Source: an uncultured Gammaproteobacteria bacterium (lineage in GTDB: Bacteria; Pseudomonadota; Gammaproteobacteria; Pseudomonadales; UBA5518). Taken from it: a stretch of DNA of 56,935 nucleotides. Of the stretch, positions 7,220 to 16,007 are shown one piece after another (the stretch's first letter is position 1; the number at the start of each line of letters is the position of its first letter). The translations under genes were made by a program, and so were the position numbers. The notes under the pieces were generated by a model. It did no database searches and was not told where the DNA came from. It saw nothing but the letters and a program-made list of their open reading frames with translations. The stretch lies in contig CAIYPF010000156.1 of assembly GCA_903928015.1 (NCBI GenBank), positions 1-56,935 on the forward strand, in the 5' to 3' direction.

Positions 7220-9880
7220 ATGAGACGTGCACGGTTTTCACGCTGCCTCGCCCTCGCCTTGCTCCCCTTGCTTGCCCTGCCCGCACTGGCGCAGCCCACG
7301 CTGCCGCTCGCAGGCGAGTACCAGAATTTCGAAAGCGGCCACGTGCGCCCGCTCGCCATGTCCCCTGACGGCACCCGGCTCTTTTCCGTGAACACGCCCG
7401 GTGGCAGCCTCGAGATCTTCGACATCACCGGAAACAGCCCCGTGTTCGTCACGGCAGTGCCGGTGGGCATGGAACCGGTGGCTGTCGCCGCGCGCAGTAA
7501 CACCGAGGTCTGGGTGGTTAACCACCTGAGCGACAGCATCAGTGTCGTCGACGTGGGCTCACGCCCACCGCGCGTGACCAAGACCCTTCTGGTGGGCGAC
7601 GAGCCCCGCGACATCGTGTTCGCCGGTCCCGATCGCCAGCGGGCATTCATAACCACCGCCCACCGCGGCCAGAACATCGGCTTCGATCCGCAGTCATTTG
7701 TGGCGGGTGTGGGCCGCGCCGATGTCTGGGTATTCGATGCCGGCAATACCGGCAGCGCTCCGGGCGGCACACCGCTCTCGGTGCTGAAGCTCTTCGGCGA
7801 CACACCGCGGCCGCTCGCCGTGTCCCCGGACGGCAGCAAGGTCTATGTCGGTGTGTTCAACTCGGGCAACGGCACCACGGTGCTGGGTGCCGATATTCCC
7901 GGGCCCGGCCTGCAGAAACCCGGACCGCAGGGTGATGCCGCGGGCAATCCGCAGCCGCGCACGGGCATGATCGTGCGCTGGAACGGCCAGCACTGGCAGG
8001 ACAACGGCGACCCGACCAACAGCATCGCGCCCGGCACCTGGGACAACCGCGTGCGCTTCAGCCTGCCCGACTACGACGTTTTCCAGATCAACGCCATGGC
8101 CACCCCGGTGGCAGAGACGCGTCACTTCAGCGGCGTTGGCACCACGCTCTTCAACATGGCAGTGAACCCTGTCACGGGCGCGCTCTATGTCTCGAACCAG
8201 GAGGCGCGCAACGAAGTGCGCTTCGAGGGCCCGGGCACGCACTCGACCACGGTGCGCGGGCACTTCGTGGAAGCGCGCGTGACAGTGATCGACAGCGCCG
8301 GAGCCGTGAAGCCGCGGCACCTGAACAAACACATCACGAGCTACGCGGCTGAAGTGGGCACCCCGCTTGAGCGCGCACGCACGCTGGCGACGCCGCTTGG
8401 CATGGCCGTCACCGCCGACGGCAAGCGGCTCTATGTGGCCGCCTTCGGATCGCAGCGCGTGGCCTGGTACGACACCGCCACGCTCGCCAACGGGAGTTTC
8501 GCGGTGCGCACGGACCGGCAGTACCGGGTGTCGGCAGGAGGCCCGAGCGCGGTCATCCTCGACGAGTCGCGCAACCGCATGTTTGTCTCCACGCGCTTCG
8601 ACAACGGCTTCTCCACCCTGGCCCTGGACACCGGCGCCGAGGTGGACCACCGCCGCATGCGCAACCCCGAACCGGCAGAAGTGCGCGTGGGCCGGAAGTG
8701 GCTCTACGACGCACGCATCAGTTCCAGCCGCGGGGATTCTTCCTGCTCCGGCTGCCACATCTTCGGCGACATGGACCATCTCGCCTGGGATCTGGGCAAC
8801 CCCGACGAGGTTCTCGCGGGCAGCCCCAATACCTACAACAGCAGCGTACCGCTCGGGCTCACCAAGCCCACGTTCCACCCCATGAAAGGCCCGATGACCA
8901 CACAGAGCTTTCGTGGCATGGTGGGCCAGGGCCCGATGCACTGGCGAGGGGATCGCACCGGCGTGACGGCCGCGGCAGATGAGACGCTGGAGGAGCAGTC
9001 CTTCGAAGACTTCAAGGGCGCCTTCACCGGGCTGCTTGGCCGCGGTGCGCCGCTGAACGACGCGGAGATGAACGAGTTCTCGAAGTTCGCGCTGACGATC
9101 GTCTATCCGCCCAACCCGCACCGCGCGCTCGATAACCAGCTGAACGCTGACGAACAGGCCGGCTCCGACTTCTATCACAACGTTACTTCGGACCTGATCG
9201 CCACCTGCAATGGCTGTCACGTACTCGACGAGAACGCGGGCTTCTACGGCACCGACGGCACGATGAGCATCGAAGGCCCCACTTTCGACGAGGACTTCAA
9301 GATCCCGCATCTGCGCAACAACTACCAGAAGGTGGGCATGTTCGGCAGTACGGGCAGACCCGGCAACGGAGCGGGCGCCACCGGGCCGCAGATCCGCGGT
9401 TTCGGTTTCTCGAACGATGGATCGGTGGACACGCTGGTCTCGTTCCTGCGCGCATCGGTGTTCAGTTTCCCCAACCCCACCGTGCGCGAGCAGACGGCCA
9501 GGTTCGTGATGGCCTTCCCCTCCAACCTCGCACCGATCATGGGTCAGCAACTCACCGTTAGCGCTGCAACCCCGCGCTCCACTGCAGCCCGCGCAAGGCT
9601 CGATCTGCTGCGCGCGCGGGCGTCGGTAACGGGCCAGCGCCCGGAGTGCGAGCTCGTCGCTGCGGGCCTCCTGAATGGCCGTCGTTTCAGTGCGCTGCTG
9701 AACAGCGCCGGCAGTTTCACGCGCGCCGATGCCGCGGGAACGCTGGTGGGCTTCGATGCGCTCTACGACGCGGCAGATGGCCAGGGCAGCAGCATCACCT
9801 GGACCTGCGTGCCGCCCGGCTCGGGGCTGCGCATCGGCATAGACCGCAACCTGGACGGCATTCCCGACGCGCAGGGCTGA
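7220..9880 (+). CDS. Exported beta-propeller / di-haem c-type protein
   Basis: 886 residues with a Sec signal peptide (1-24, ending PALA). Residues 30-470 are a YncE-like beta-propeller with repeated SPDG and TADGKRLYVA blades. Residues 490-780 carry two c-type haem motifs, CSGCH (509-513) and CNGCH (663-667). Between and around them are the segments MTTQSFRGM, MHWRGDRTG and KIPHLRN, which recur in di-haem peroxidase-related proteins of environmental bacteria. The C-terminus ends with the Ca-binding-like motif DRNLDGIPD (875-883). It is probably periplasmic or extracellular and redox active; substrate and partner are unknown. The downstream methyltransferase start is only 10 bp past the stop. 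Confidence 0.82.
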   Translation: MRRARFSRCLALALLPLLALPALAQPTLPLAGEYQNFESGHVRPLAMSPDGTRLFSVNTPGGSLEIFDITGNSPVFVTAVPVGMEPVAVAARSNTEVWVVNHLSDSISVVDVGSRPPRVTKTLLVGDEPRDIVFAGPDRQRAFITTAHRGQNIGFDPQSFVAGVGRADVWVFDAGNTGSAPGGTPLSVLKLFGDTPRPLAVSPDGSKVYVGVFNSGNGTTVLGADIPGPGLQKPGPQGDAAGNPQPRTGMIVRWNGQHWQDNGDPTNSIAPGTWDNRVRFSLPDYDVFQINAMATPVAETRHFSGVGTTLFNMAVNPVTGALYVSNQEARNEVRFEGPGTHSTTVRGHFVEARVTVIDSAGAVKPRHLNKHITSYAAEVGTPLERARTLATPLGMAVTADGKRLYVAAFGSQRVAWYDTATLANGSFAVRTDRQYRVSAGGPSAVILDESRNRMFVSTRFDNGFSTLALDTGAEVDHRRMRNPEPAEVRVGRKWLYDARISSSRGDSSCSGCHIFGDMDHLAWDLGNPDEVLAGSPNTYNSSVPLGLTKPTFHPMKGPMTTQSFRGMVGQGPMHWRGDRTGVTAAADETLEEQSFEDFKGAFTGLLGRGAPLNDAEMNEFSKFALTIVYPPNPHRALDNQLNADEQAGSDFYHNVTSDLIATCNGCHVLDENAGFYGTDGTMSIEGPTFDEDFKIPHLRNNYQKVGMFGSTGRPGNGAGATGPQIRGFGFSNDGSVDTLVSFLRASVFSFPNPTVREQTARFVMAFPSNLAPIMGQQLTVSAATPRSTAARARLDLLRARASVTGQRPECELVAAGLLNGRRFSALLNSAGSFTRADAAGTLVGFDALYDAADGQGSSITWTCVPPGSGLRIGIDRNLDGIPDAQG

Positions 9881-9889
9881 GGATCACGC

Positions 9890-10558
9890 GTGGGTGGCAC
9901 CAGCCTCATCACTGGCGTCGAGGATGCGGTAGCCAGCTACATGGCCGGTCTTCTGCCACCCGAGGCGGGACTGCACGCTCGCCTGCGCGCCGAGACCGCA
10001 CGCATGCCTCGAGCGGTGATGCAGGTGTCGCGGGAGCAGGGCCGCTTCATGCAGTTGCTGCTGCGGGTATGCGGCGCGCGCCGCACTATCGAAATCGGCG
10101 TCTTCACCGGCTACAGCACCCTCGTGACTGCAGAGGCGCTACCCGAAGACGGCCGCGTGATCGCCTGCGATGTGAGCGAGGAGTGGACCTCCATCGCGCG
10201 GCGCTACTGGCAGGAGGCGGGCGTTGCCCACAAGATCGATCTGCGCATCGCGCCAGCGCTGCAGACGCTGGATGCGCTGCTCGCGGCGGGAGAGGCGGAG
10301 TCCTTCGATTTCGCGTTCATCGATGCCGACAAAGGCAATCACGCCGCCTATTACGAGCGCTGCCTGCAGTTGCTGCGCCCCGGTGGCCTGATCGCCCTCG
10401 ACAACGCGCTGTGGCACGGGCGCGTTGCCGATCCTTCCAACCGCGAAGCCGACACGCTGTCGCTGGACGCACTGAACCGCTTCGTTGCCACCGACCTGCG
10501 GGTCGATGCCTCGCTCATCGCTTGCGGGGACGGGTTGCACCTGGCGCGCAAGCGCTGA
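9890..10558 (+). CDS. SAM-dependent O-methyltransferase
   Basis: 222 residues of the class I, caffeoyl-CoA-type O-methyltransferase family. The SAM site is EIGVFTGYST near residue 67. An acidic loop CDVSEEW follows, and the metal/acceptor region FIDADKGNH lies near 143. These enzymes methylate catechol-like hydroxyls with a divalent metal ion. The GTG start is supported by GAGGA, which overlaps the stop codon of the di-haem gene six bases upstream, so the two are very likely translated from one message. Whether it modifies a small molecule connected with the redox protein is unknown. Confidence 0.85.
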   Translation: MGGTSLITGVEDAVASYMAGLLPPEAGLHARLRAETARMPRAVMQVSREQGRFMQLLLRVCGARRTIEIGVFTGYSTLVTAEALPEDGRVIACDVSEEWTSIARRYWQEAGVAHKIDLRIAPALQTLDALLAAGEAESFDFAFIDADKGNHAAYYERCLQLLRPGGLIALDNALWHGRVADPSNREADTLSLDALNRFVATDLRVDASLIACGDGLHLARKR

Positions 10559-10605
10559 TTCCGCGTTGTCCCTGGCCGGCTCGCGCCTGGCTCCGGATCT
10601 GCGAC

Positions 10606-11784
10606 TCACTTCAGCTTCGCGTATCTCTGCTCCAACCGCTCCGGCCCCGCCGTGATGGCGAAGTAATCGTATTTGCCGGGCTTCTGCGTCGACATCAGAT
10701 AGAGCATGTGCATCGTGTGCTTGTCGGGGAGCATGCGGCGGTAGTCTTCCTCGGCGAACAAGGTGTGGAACCGTGGCGAGGTGAGCCGCGGCGCGCCGCG
10801 CCCGCGTGTCACCAGCGGAACCTCGCAGAGCGCGAGCGGATCGATCAACGGGAAGCTCCCCCAGTCCGAGGGCGAGGACACATCCACCCAGATGAGCCTA
10901 TCGCTCGCGCCGATCCGCGCCAGGTCCTCGCGATACGCCACCGCCTGCGGGAACAGCCCGAACAGCGGGATGCAGTTCCCCAGCGTGATCAGCGCGAGCG
11001 CGGGGCCTTGCGGCGGCGCGATCTCTTCATGGGCAAGTGCTCGCCCCAGCGCATGTGTGGCGAGGATGCTGCCCACGCTGAAGCCCACCACCAGCACTTC
11101 GTCGATGTCCGGGTCTTGCTGGAGTTCGCGCAGGCGCGCTGCGTTGGCCTCGATCATGCGATCGATCTCGGGCACGCCCCACACCGCGCAGCGGCTGACG
11201 AATGCGTAGATGCGCGCGAGCAGGCTGGTGTCGAGTCGGCGCTCGAGACGCAGCACTGTCGCCACGCCGGCAACGGACACCCCGGCGGCGGCGAACCGCG
11301 CTGGCCAGACACCGAAAAACGCATCGACACCGTGCCCCGCCAGAAGTGCGAGCAACGCGGTGACAGCAAAGCCTGCCACGAAAAACAGCAAGGGATAAAA
11401 GAGCGCGAAGATCCGCTGCGGCAGCACGCGCCATACCTTCAGCACCTCGCCGGGGGCGTGTCGCACCATGAGCCAGTAGCCGACGGTCATCTCGCGCAGT
11501 ACACCCGCGCTGCTGCGCGGCCAGTAACGGCGTACCACATCGTCCCAACCGGCCACTTCCACCACGGTGCTGCAGGGCTCGCCCGAGGCACTCTGCGTCT
11601 GCACATCCCAGCACTGGCGCCCCTCGGCGTCGCGCCGGCGAGGCCCCACATCGATCTGCATGCCGTTCACGGCGGACTGCTGCGCGGCATGGCGGCGGTA
11701 GAGGCCGTGGTACCAGGCTGCACCCTTCGGATCGAAGCCACCAAAGAACAGCACATGACGTCGTCGCACGGGCGGGGCGCTCAT
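10606..11784 (-). CDS. Membrane-anchored alpha/beta-hydrolase-like protein
   Basis: 392 residues. It begins with a hydrolase-like strand (HVLFFGGFDPKG), has two predicted membrane helices at about 126-150 and 160-180, and then GFSVGS (234-239), a GxSxG nucleophile elbow with S236. Likely later members of a catalytic triad cannot be assigned safely. I know similar uncharacterised proteins but no proven reaction; lipase/esterase activity is inference from the elbow. Its ATG overlaps the stop of the upstream glycosyltransferase by 4 bp (11781-11784), so the two are translationally coupled. It converges with the methyltransferase gene. Confidence 0.7.
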   Translation of the reverse strand: MSAPPVRRRHVLFFGGFDPKGAAWYHGLYRRHAAQQSAVNGMQIDVGPRRRDAEGRQCWDVQTQSASGEPCSTVVEVAGWDDVVRRYWPRSSAGVLREMTVGYWLMVRHAPGEVLKVWRVLPQRIFALFYPLLFFVAGFAVTALLALLAGHGVDAFFGVWPARFAAAGVSVAGVATVLRLERRLDTSLLARIYAFVSRCAVWGVPEIDRMIEANAARLRELQQDPDIDEVLVVGFSVGSILATHALGRALAHEEIAPPQGPALALITLGNCIPLFGLFPQAVAYREDLARIGASDRLIWVDVSSPSDWGSFPLIDPLALCEVPLVTRGRGAPRLTSPRFHTLFAEEDYRRMLPDKHTMHMLYLMSTQKPGKYDYFAITAGPERLEQRYAKLK

Positions 11785-13034
11785 GCGAGTGACTCCAGCG
11801 CGAGGCGTACGCGCTCAAGGGGATGCTGGCCGGCAAGCTCTCTGGCCACCCGCGCGCAGGCAGCAGGCACGGATGTGTCCGCGAGCAACTGCGCCAGCGC
11901 GTCCTCGAGCGGCTGACGGCTGCCGTCCTCGCGCTGATGGATGGCATGCGCCACGCCCAGAGCTTCAAGGCGCGAGGCATTGTCGAACTGATCGTAGGCC
12001 TGCGGAACCACAAGCTGCGGCAGCCGTGCGCGCAGCGCCTGCGCCAGCGTGCCCACGCCGCCGTGATGGACCAGCGCGCGTGCTCGCGGCAGCAGCAAGG
12101 AGAACGGCGCGTAGGGCATGTGCAGCACGCCGGGCGGCAGCGCAGCGGGCACTTGCGAGAGGTCCTGCGTGAGCAGGATTGCGCGCAGCCCCAGCGCATT
12201 GCTGGCCACGACCGCCTCGGCGAAGAACGGCGTCGCATCGTGCATCGCGGTTCCTGCCGTGAAGACCACCGGCGGCGCGCCCGCATCGAGGAAGCGCGCG
12301 AGCGCAGGGTCCAGCCCTGCAGCGGCGTCATCGTCGTAGAGCGGAAAACCGGCGTGCAGATGCGGTCGCGGCCACTCCGGTGTGGCGGCGGCAAAGCATT
12401 CCGGGAAAAGCGCGATCGAGAGAAGCGGCGAGTGGATCCATTCGAGAAAAATGCTGCGCTCGAGTGCCGGCAGGCCGCGCGCGCTGCGGGCGCTCTCCAC
12501 ATCGGGCAGGGCAAGCGGCTGCATCTTGTTGCGGTCGAGTGCGAGCACGGCCTCCCGCGCGTCGGCGGCGGAAACATCCGTGCTTATGTGACGCCCGGCG
12601 AGCCAGAGCGGCGGGGCGAAACGCGGCAGCATCTGCGGTGCCGTCCACGCGCTCACCACACGCAGCCCGCGGGTTTCCCGGGCAATGCGCGGCGCGGGCA
12701 TCAGGAAAGGGCTGTACAGGGCCACGGTGTCGGCTTCGTCCGCCGCTGCCTCGAGCCGCGCGAGTGTGGCAGGAATGGCAGGCCGTGCCAGGTAGCGCCA
12801 CATCACGCCGAAGCCGTTCAGCGGGTGCCACACAGAGGGGTGCGCGAAGGTGGCGTTGAAGTGCGCAAGCTCGCCCACGGGCGTGAAGTCGATGCCGGCG
12901 CGTGTGGCCAGCGGTGCGAATACAGGGTTGCTGATCAGCTCTGCGCTGTGACCGTGCTCGCGCAAGTGGCGGCCGATGGCAAGAAAGGGGTGGATGTCAC
13001 CCGCGGTGCCGAGGCTGGCGAGCAGCACCTTCAT
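11781..13034 (-). CDS. GT1-family glycosyltransferase
   Basis: 417 residues with the two-domain GT-B plan of family 1 glycosyltransferases. The N-terminal acceptor domain starts with GTAGDIHPFLAIG. The C-terminal donor domain carries HHGGVGT (323-329) and PQAYDQFDNA, the nucleotide-sugar contact region. Close relatives include sterol, rhamnolipid-type and macrolide glycosyltransferases that use UDP- or TDP-sugars on hydrophobic acceptors. The acceptor here is unknown. It is the first gene of a two-gene unit with the membrane hydrolase-like gene. A lipid acceptor would fit that partner but is inference. A REP cluster lies just upstream. Confidence 0.85.
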   Translation of the reverse strand: MKVLLASLGTAGDIHPFLAIGRHLREHGHSAELISNPVFAPLATRAGIDFTPVGELAHFNATFAHPSVWHPLNGFGVMWRYLARPAIPATLARLEAAADEADTVALYSPFLMPAPRIARETRGLRVVSAWTAPQMLPRFAPPLWLAGRHISTDVSAADAREAVLALDRNKMQPLALPDVESARSARGLPALERSIFLEWIHSPLLSIALFPECFAAATPEWPRPHLHAGFPLYDDDAAAGLDPALARFLDAGAPPVVFTAGTAMHDATPFFAEAVVASNALGLRAILLTQDLSQVPAALPPGVLHMPYAPFSLLLPRARALVHHGGVGTLAQALRARLPQLVVPQAYDQFDNASRLEALGVAHAIHQREDGSRQPLEDALAQLLADTSVPAACARVARELAGQHPLERVRLALESLA

Positions 13035-13051
13035 GGCACGCTACCGGATTC

Positions 13052-13188
13052 GTCGCGGGCATGGCCCGCTCCTACCACCACCCACACGGTTGCCGCCCCC
13101 CGCAGGAGCGGGCCATGCCCGCGACCACGCGCCCCGCACCAGCGGGCCATGCGCGCCATTCCCCGTAGGAGCGGGCCATGCCCGCGAC
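13052..13188. repeat. REP cluster I: three copies plus a partial
   Basis: Copies are at 13052-13075 (minus), 13102-13125 (plus) and 13165-13188 (plus), with a partial core at 13141-13157. Each full copy reads GTAGGAGCG or GCAGGAGCG followed by a CAT loop and GCCCGCGAC, with stem arms GCGGGC/GCCCGC. The first pair is in inverted orientation, as in BIME units. The cluster fills the gap between the glycosyltransferase and ilvE. Open frames that read through it are artefacts of the repeat. Confidence 0.88.
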
Positions 13189-13243
13189 CGCGTGCCCCGC
13201 ACGCGATCATCGCGGCGGGACGCGGCTACCACAGGGTGTGCGC

Positions 13244-14173
13244 TCAGCCCGCGACGGGGGTGAGCCAGTCGGCGTGCTGGGCGCTGCGGCCGCGCACGAG
13301 GTCGAAGTAAGCCGTCTGGAGCATCTCGGTGATCGGGCCGCGGCGGCCGCTGCCGATCTTCCGGCCGTCGAGTTCGCGGATCGGGACCACTTCAGCAGCC
13401 GTGCCGGTGAAGAAGGCCTCGTCTGCGATATACACCTCATCTCGCGTGATGCGGCGCTCTGCCACCTCGAGGCCCGCCTCGCGGGCCAGCGTCATGATGG
13501 TGTCGCGCGTGATGCCCTCGAGGCAGGAAGTGAGTTCCGGCGTGTAGAGCGTGCCGTGACGGATGAGGAAGAAGTTCTCGCCGCTGCCTTCGGCCACGTA
13601 GCCTTCGGGGTCGAGGAGAAGCGCCTCTTCGCAGCCGCTGTCGATCGCCTCGCGCAGCGCCAGCATGGAGTTGGTGTAAGCGCCCACGGCCTTGGCCTTG
13701 CACATGGTCACGTTCACGTGGTGGCGCGTGTACGAGGAGCAGCGCACCTTGATGCCGCGCTCGCGCGCTTCCGGATCCATGTACGAGGGCCACTCCCAGG
13801 CGGCCACGGCCACGTGCGTCTGCAGGCCCTCGGCGCGCAGGCCCATGGCCTCGGAGCCCAGGAATGCGAGCGGGCGCAGATAGGCTTCTTTCAGGTTGTT
13901 GTCGCGCACTACGGCGCAGTGGGCGGCGTTGATGGCCTCGCGCTCGTAGGGCATCTGCATGCGCAGGATGTGGGCCGAACGGAAGAGGCGGTCGGTGTGG
14001 GCCTGCAGGCGGAATATGCAGGTTCCTTGCGAGTCCGTGTGATAAGCGCGCACGCCCTCGAATACGCCGAGGCCGTAGTGGAGGGTGTGCGTCAGCACGT
14101 GGGTTTTGGCATCACGCCAGGGCACCATTTGCCCGTCGAACCATATCTGCCCGTCACGCTCCGCGAAATTCAT
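13244..14173 (-). CDS. ilvE: Branched-chain amino acid aminotransferase
   Basis: 309 residues, the same length as E. coli IlvE. This fold-type IV PLP enzyme carries out the last step of Val, Leu and Ile synthesis. The PLP lysine is K161 in AKAVGAY. HYGLGVFEGVRAY near residue 32 and EGSGENFF later on are family signatures. The ATG at 14173 is chosen over an upstream one because AGGGGA precedes it and the homologous N-terminus begins there. From memory, in Pseudomonas ilvE lies next to glnE; here a chemoreceptor gene intervenes. Confidence 0.95.
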   Translation of the reverse strand: MNFAERDGQIWFDGQMVPWRDAKTHVLTHTLHYGLGVFEGVRAYHTDSQGTCIFRLQAHTDRLFRSAHILRMQMPYEREAINAAHCAVVRDNNLKEAYLRPLAFLGSEAMGLRAEGLQTHVAVAAWEWPSYMDPEARERGIKVRCSSYTRHHVNVTMCKAKAVGAYTNSMLALREAIDSGCEEALLLDPEGYVAEGSGENFFLIRHGTLYTPELTSCLEGITRDTIMTLAREAGLEVAERRITRDEVYIADEAFFTGTAAEVVPIRELDGRKIGSGRRGPITEMLQTAYFDLVRGRSAQHADWLTPVAG

Positions 14174-14289
14174 CTGACCGTTCCCCTGATTGAAGCCGCC
14201 ATTGCACCACAAAAGGCCTGCTGCGCGGTACGTGGGGCCGTTCTTGCCCGGGAGTATTTACGGCGGGACGGGGAGCCATCGGTGCTGCT

Positions 14290-14313
14290 GTCGCGGGCAT
14301 GGCCCGCTCCTGC
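14290..14313 (-). repeat. REP-type repeat, single copy
   Basis: One 24-bp copy in the minus orientation, with arms GCGGGC/GCCCGC, a CAT loop and the GCAGGA head variant. It lies 4 bp downstream of the chemoreceptor stop codon, in the gap before ilvE. Confidence 0.8.
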
Positions 14314-14317
14314 GGGC

Positions 14318-15949
14318 TCAGAACTCTTCGGTGTCGAAATCGTGCTCGGGCGCGCGGGCAGCAACTCTGGAGGGCGGGCCCCGTCGTGGCATCAACGCGC
14401 CGGAAGTTTTGTCGTTGCCGGTGCGGAAGAACGAGACCTTGTCCGTCATCGCCGCGGCCTGGTCCTCGAGGGACTTTGCCGCCGATGCCGCCTCCTCCAC
14501 CAGCGCTGCATTCTGCTGCGTGATCTGGTCCATCTGGTTGATGGCGAGATTGACCTGCCGGATCCCTTCGCTCTGCTCGCGGCTCGCCGAGGCGATCTCC
14601 GAGACCACCAGCGTCACCCGCTTGATCGCCTCGACGATGCGGCCCAGAACCGCGCCTGACTCGTTCACCAGCCTGGAACCGGCGGTGACCTTCTCGACCG
14701 AGTCGTTGATGAGGGTCTTGATCTCCTTGGCGGCCTGCGCAGAACGCTGGGCGAGGTTGCGTACCTCGGTGGCCACGACGGCAAAACCGCGTCCCTGTTC
14801 GCCCGCGCGCGCGGCCTCGACGGCAGCGTTCAGCGCGAGCAGGTTGGTCTGGAAAGCAATCTCGTCGATCACACCGATGATCTGCGAGATCTTCGTGCTG
14901 GAATCGTTGATCTCGCCCATGGCCGTGACCGCGCCGGAGACCACCGAGCCGCCCTTCTCGGCCTGCTGTCGGGCGTCGTTCGCGAGCTGGTTGCAGCGGG
15001 CCGCGTTCTCGGCGTTCTGCTGCACTGTGGATGTCATCTCGTCCATGCTGGAAGCGGTTTCCTCCAGGCTGGCCGCCTGCTCTTCGGTGCGCTGCGAGAG
15101 ATCGGTGTTGCCGGCGGCGATCTCGGCCGCGCCGGTGTTGATAGAGGCGCTGCGATCGCGCACCTCACCCACGATGTCACGCAGGCGCGTGCTCATGGTT
15201 GCCAGCGAATCCAGCAACTGACCGATTTCGTCGTGCCGATCGACCACGACCTCCTGCGTGAGGTCACCCTCGGCGATGGCCGCGCAGTGCGCCGTGGCGC
15301 GAGCGAGCGGCACCGTGATGCCACGCACAAGGCGCCATGCGAACAGGCCGGCGCCACCGAGCACCAGCACGATGCTCAGGATGAACAGGTTGCGCGATGT
15401 CTCGTAGCGGCCGCGCGCCTCCTCGAAGACCTGCGCCGCCACTTCGGTCTGGATGTTCACCAGGGCGCTGAAACCGTCGGAGACCGGATCGATGGCCGGG
15501 TAAAGCTGGTTGATGGTGAAGCTGTCGATCGCCGCCTGGTCCTTGGCTTGGAGGATGCGTTCGAGCTCGTCGATGCGCTGGTCCGCCGTGGCCATCAAGG
15601 GCTTCAATTGCGCGACGGTCTGGACCTCCTGCGGCACGAGAAAGGTGGCGAGGTAGGCGCGCCAGAGCCGGTCGATGTCCTTGCGTGCGGTTGCGACCCG
15701 CGTTTGAGCCTCTTCCCAGGGCACGTTGCCGTTGCGCGTCTTGTGCGAGAGATCGACGATGCTGACGGCGTAGGCATCGGCGATGGCCTTGAGGTCCTTC
15801 AGCGGGACCACACGATCGAGATACACGGTCTCCAGACCTTTCACCGCGGCCGACATGTTTCGCAAGGCCTGCACGCCGATGAAGACCAGCGCGATTCCGA
15901 GGAATGCCACGAGCACGATCAGTCGCTGGCGAATGGTGATGTCTTTCAT
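14318..15949 (-). CDS. Methyl-accepting chemotaxis protein
   Basis: 543 residues. TM1 is at about 9-28 and TM2 at about 188-206. Between them is a ~160-residue periplasmic four-helix-bundle (TarH/4HB-type) sensor. A HAMP domain starts near 208, and the signalling domain carries the invariant hairpin tip IDEIAFQTNLLALNAAVEAA. The C-terminus ends DTEEF, which resembles but lacks the Trp of the NWETF-type CheR/CheB tether, so tethering is doubtful. The ligand is unknown. No che genes are nearby; the gene is a single unit between ilvE and glnE. Confidence 0.93.
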   Translation of the reverse strand: MKDITIRQRLIVLVAFLGIALVFIGVQALRNMSAAVKGLETVYLDRVVPLKDLKAIADAYAVSIVDLSHKTRNGNVPWEEAQTRVATARKDIDRLWRAYLATFLVPQEVQTVAQLKPLMATADQRIDELERILQAKDQAAIDSFTINQLYPAIDPVSDGFSALVNIQTEVAAQVFEEARGRYETSRNLFILSIVLVLGGAGLFAWRLVRGITVPLARATAHCAAIAEGDLTQEVVVDRHDEIGQLLDSLATMSTRLRDIVGEVRDRSASINTGAAEIAAGNTDLSQRTEEQAASLEETASSMDEMTSTVQQNAENAARCNQLANDARQQAEKGGSVVSGAVTAMGEINDSSTKISQIIGVIDEIAFQTNLLALNAAVEAARAGEQGRGFAVVATEVRNLAQRSAQAAKEIKTLINDSVEKVTAGSRLVNESGAVLGRIVEAIKRVTLVVSEIASASREQSEGIRQVNLAINQMDQITQQNAALVEEAASAAKSLEDQAAAMTDKVSFFRTGNDKTSGALMPRRGPPSRVAARAPEHDFDTEEF

Positions 15950-16007
15950 AAACGTGTCCCGTATCTGGTGCCTTGCGGCGTCTTCGGCGATTACCTTCGG
16001 AAGTCTA

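Noticed and set aside
7694-9550. Long open frame on the minus strand opposite the di-haem gene
   Set aside because: It is a mirror of codon bias in a GC-rich gene, shows no family resemblance, and the plus-strand protein has clear motifs.
13052-13188. CRISPR-like array
   Set aside because: Repeats are in both orientations with irregular gaps and no cas genes; they are REP elements.
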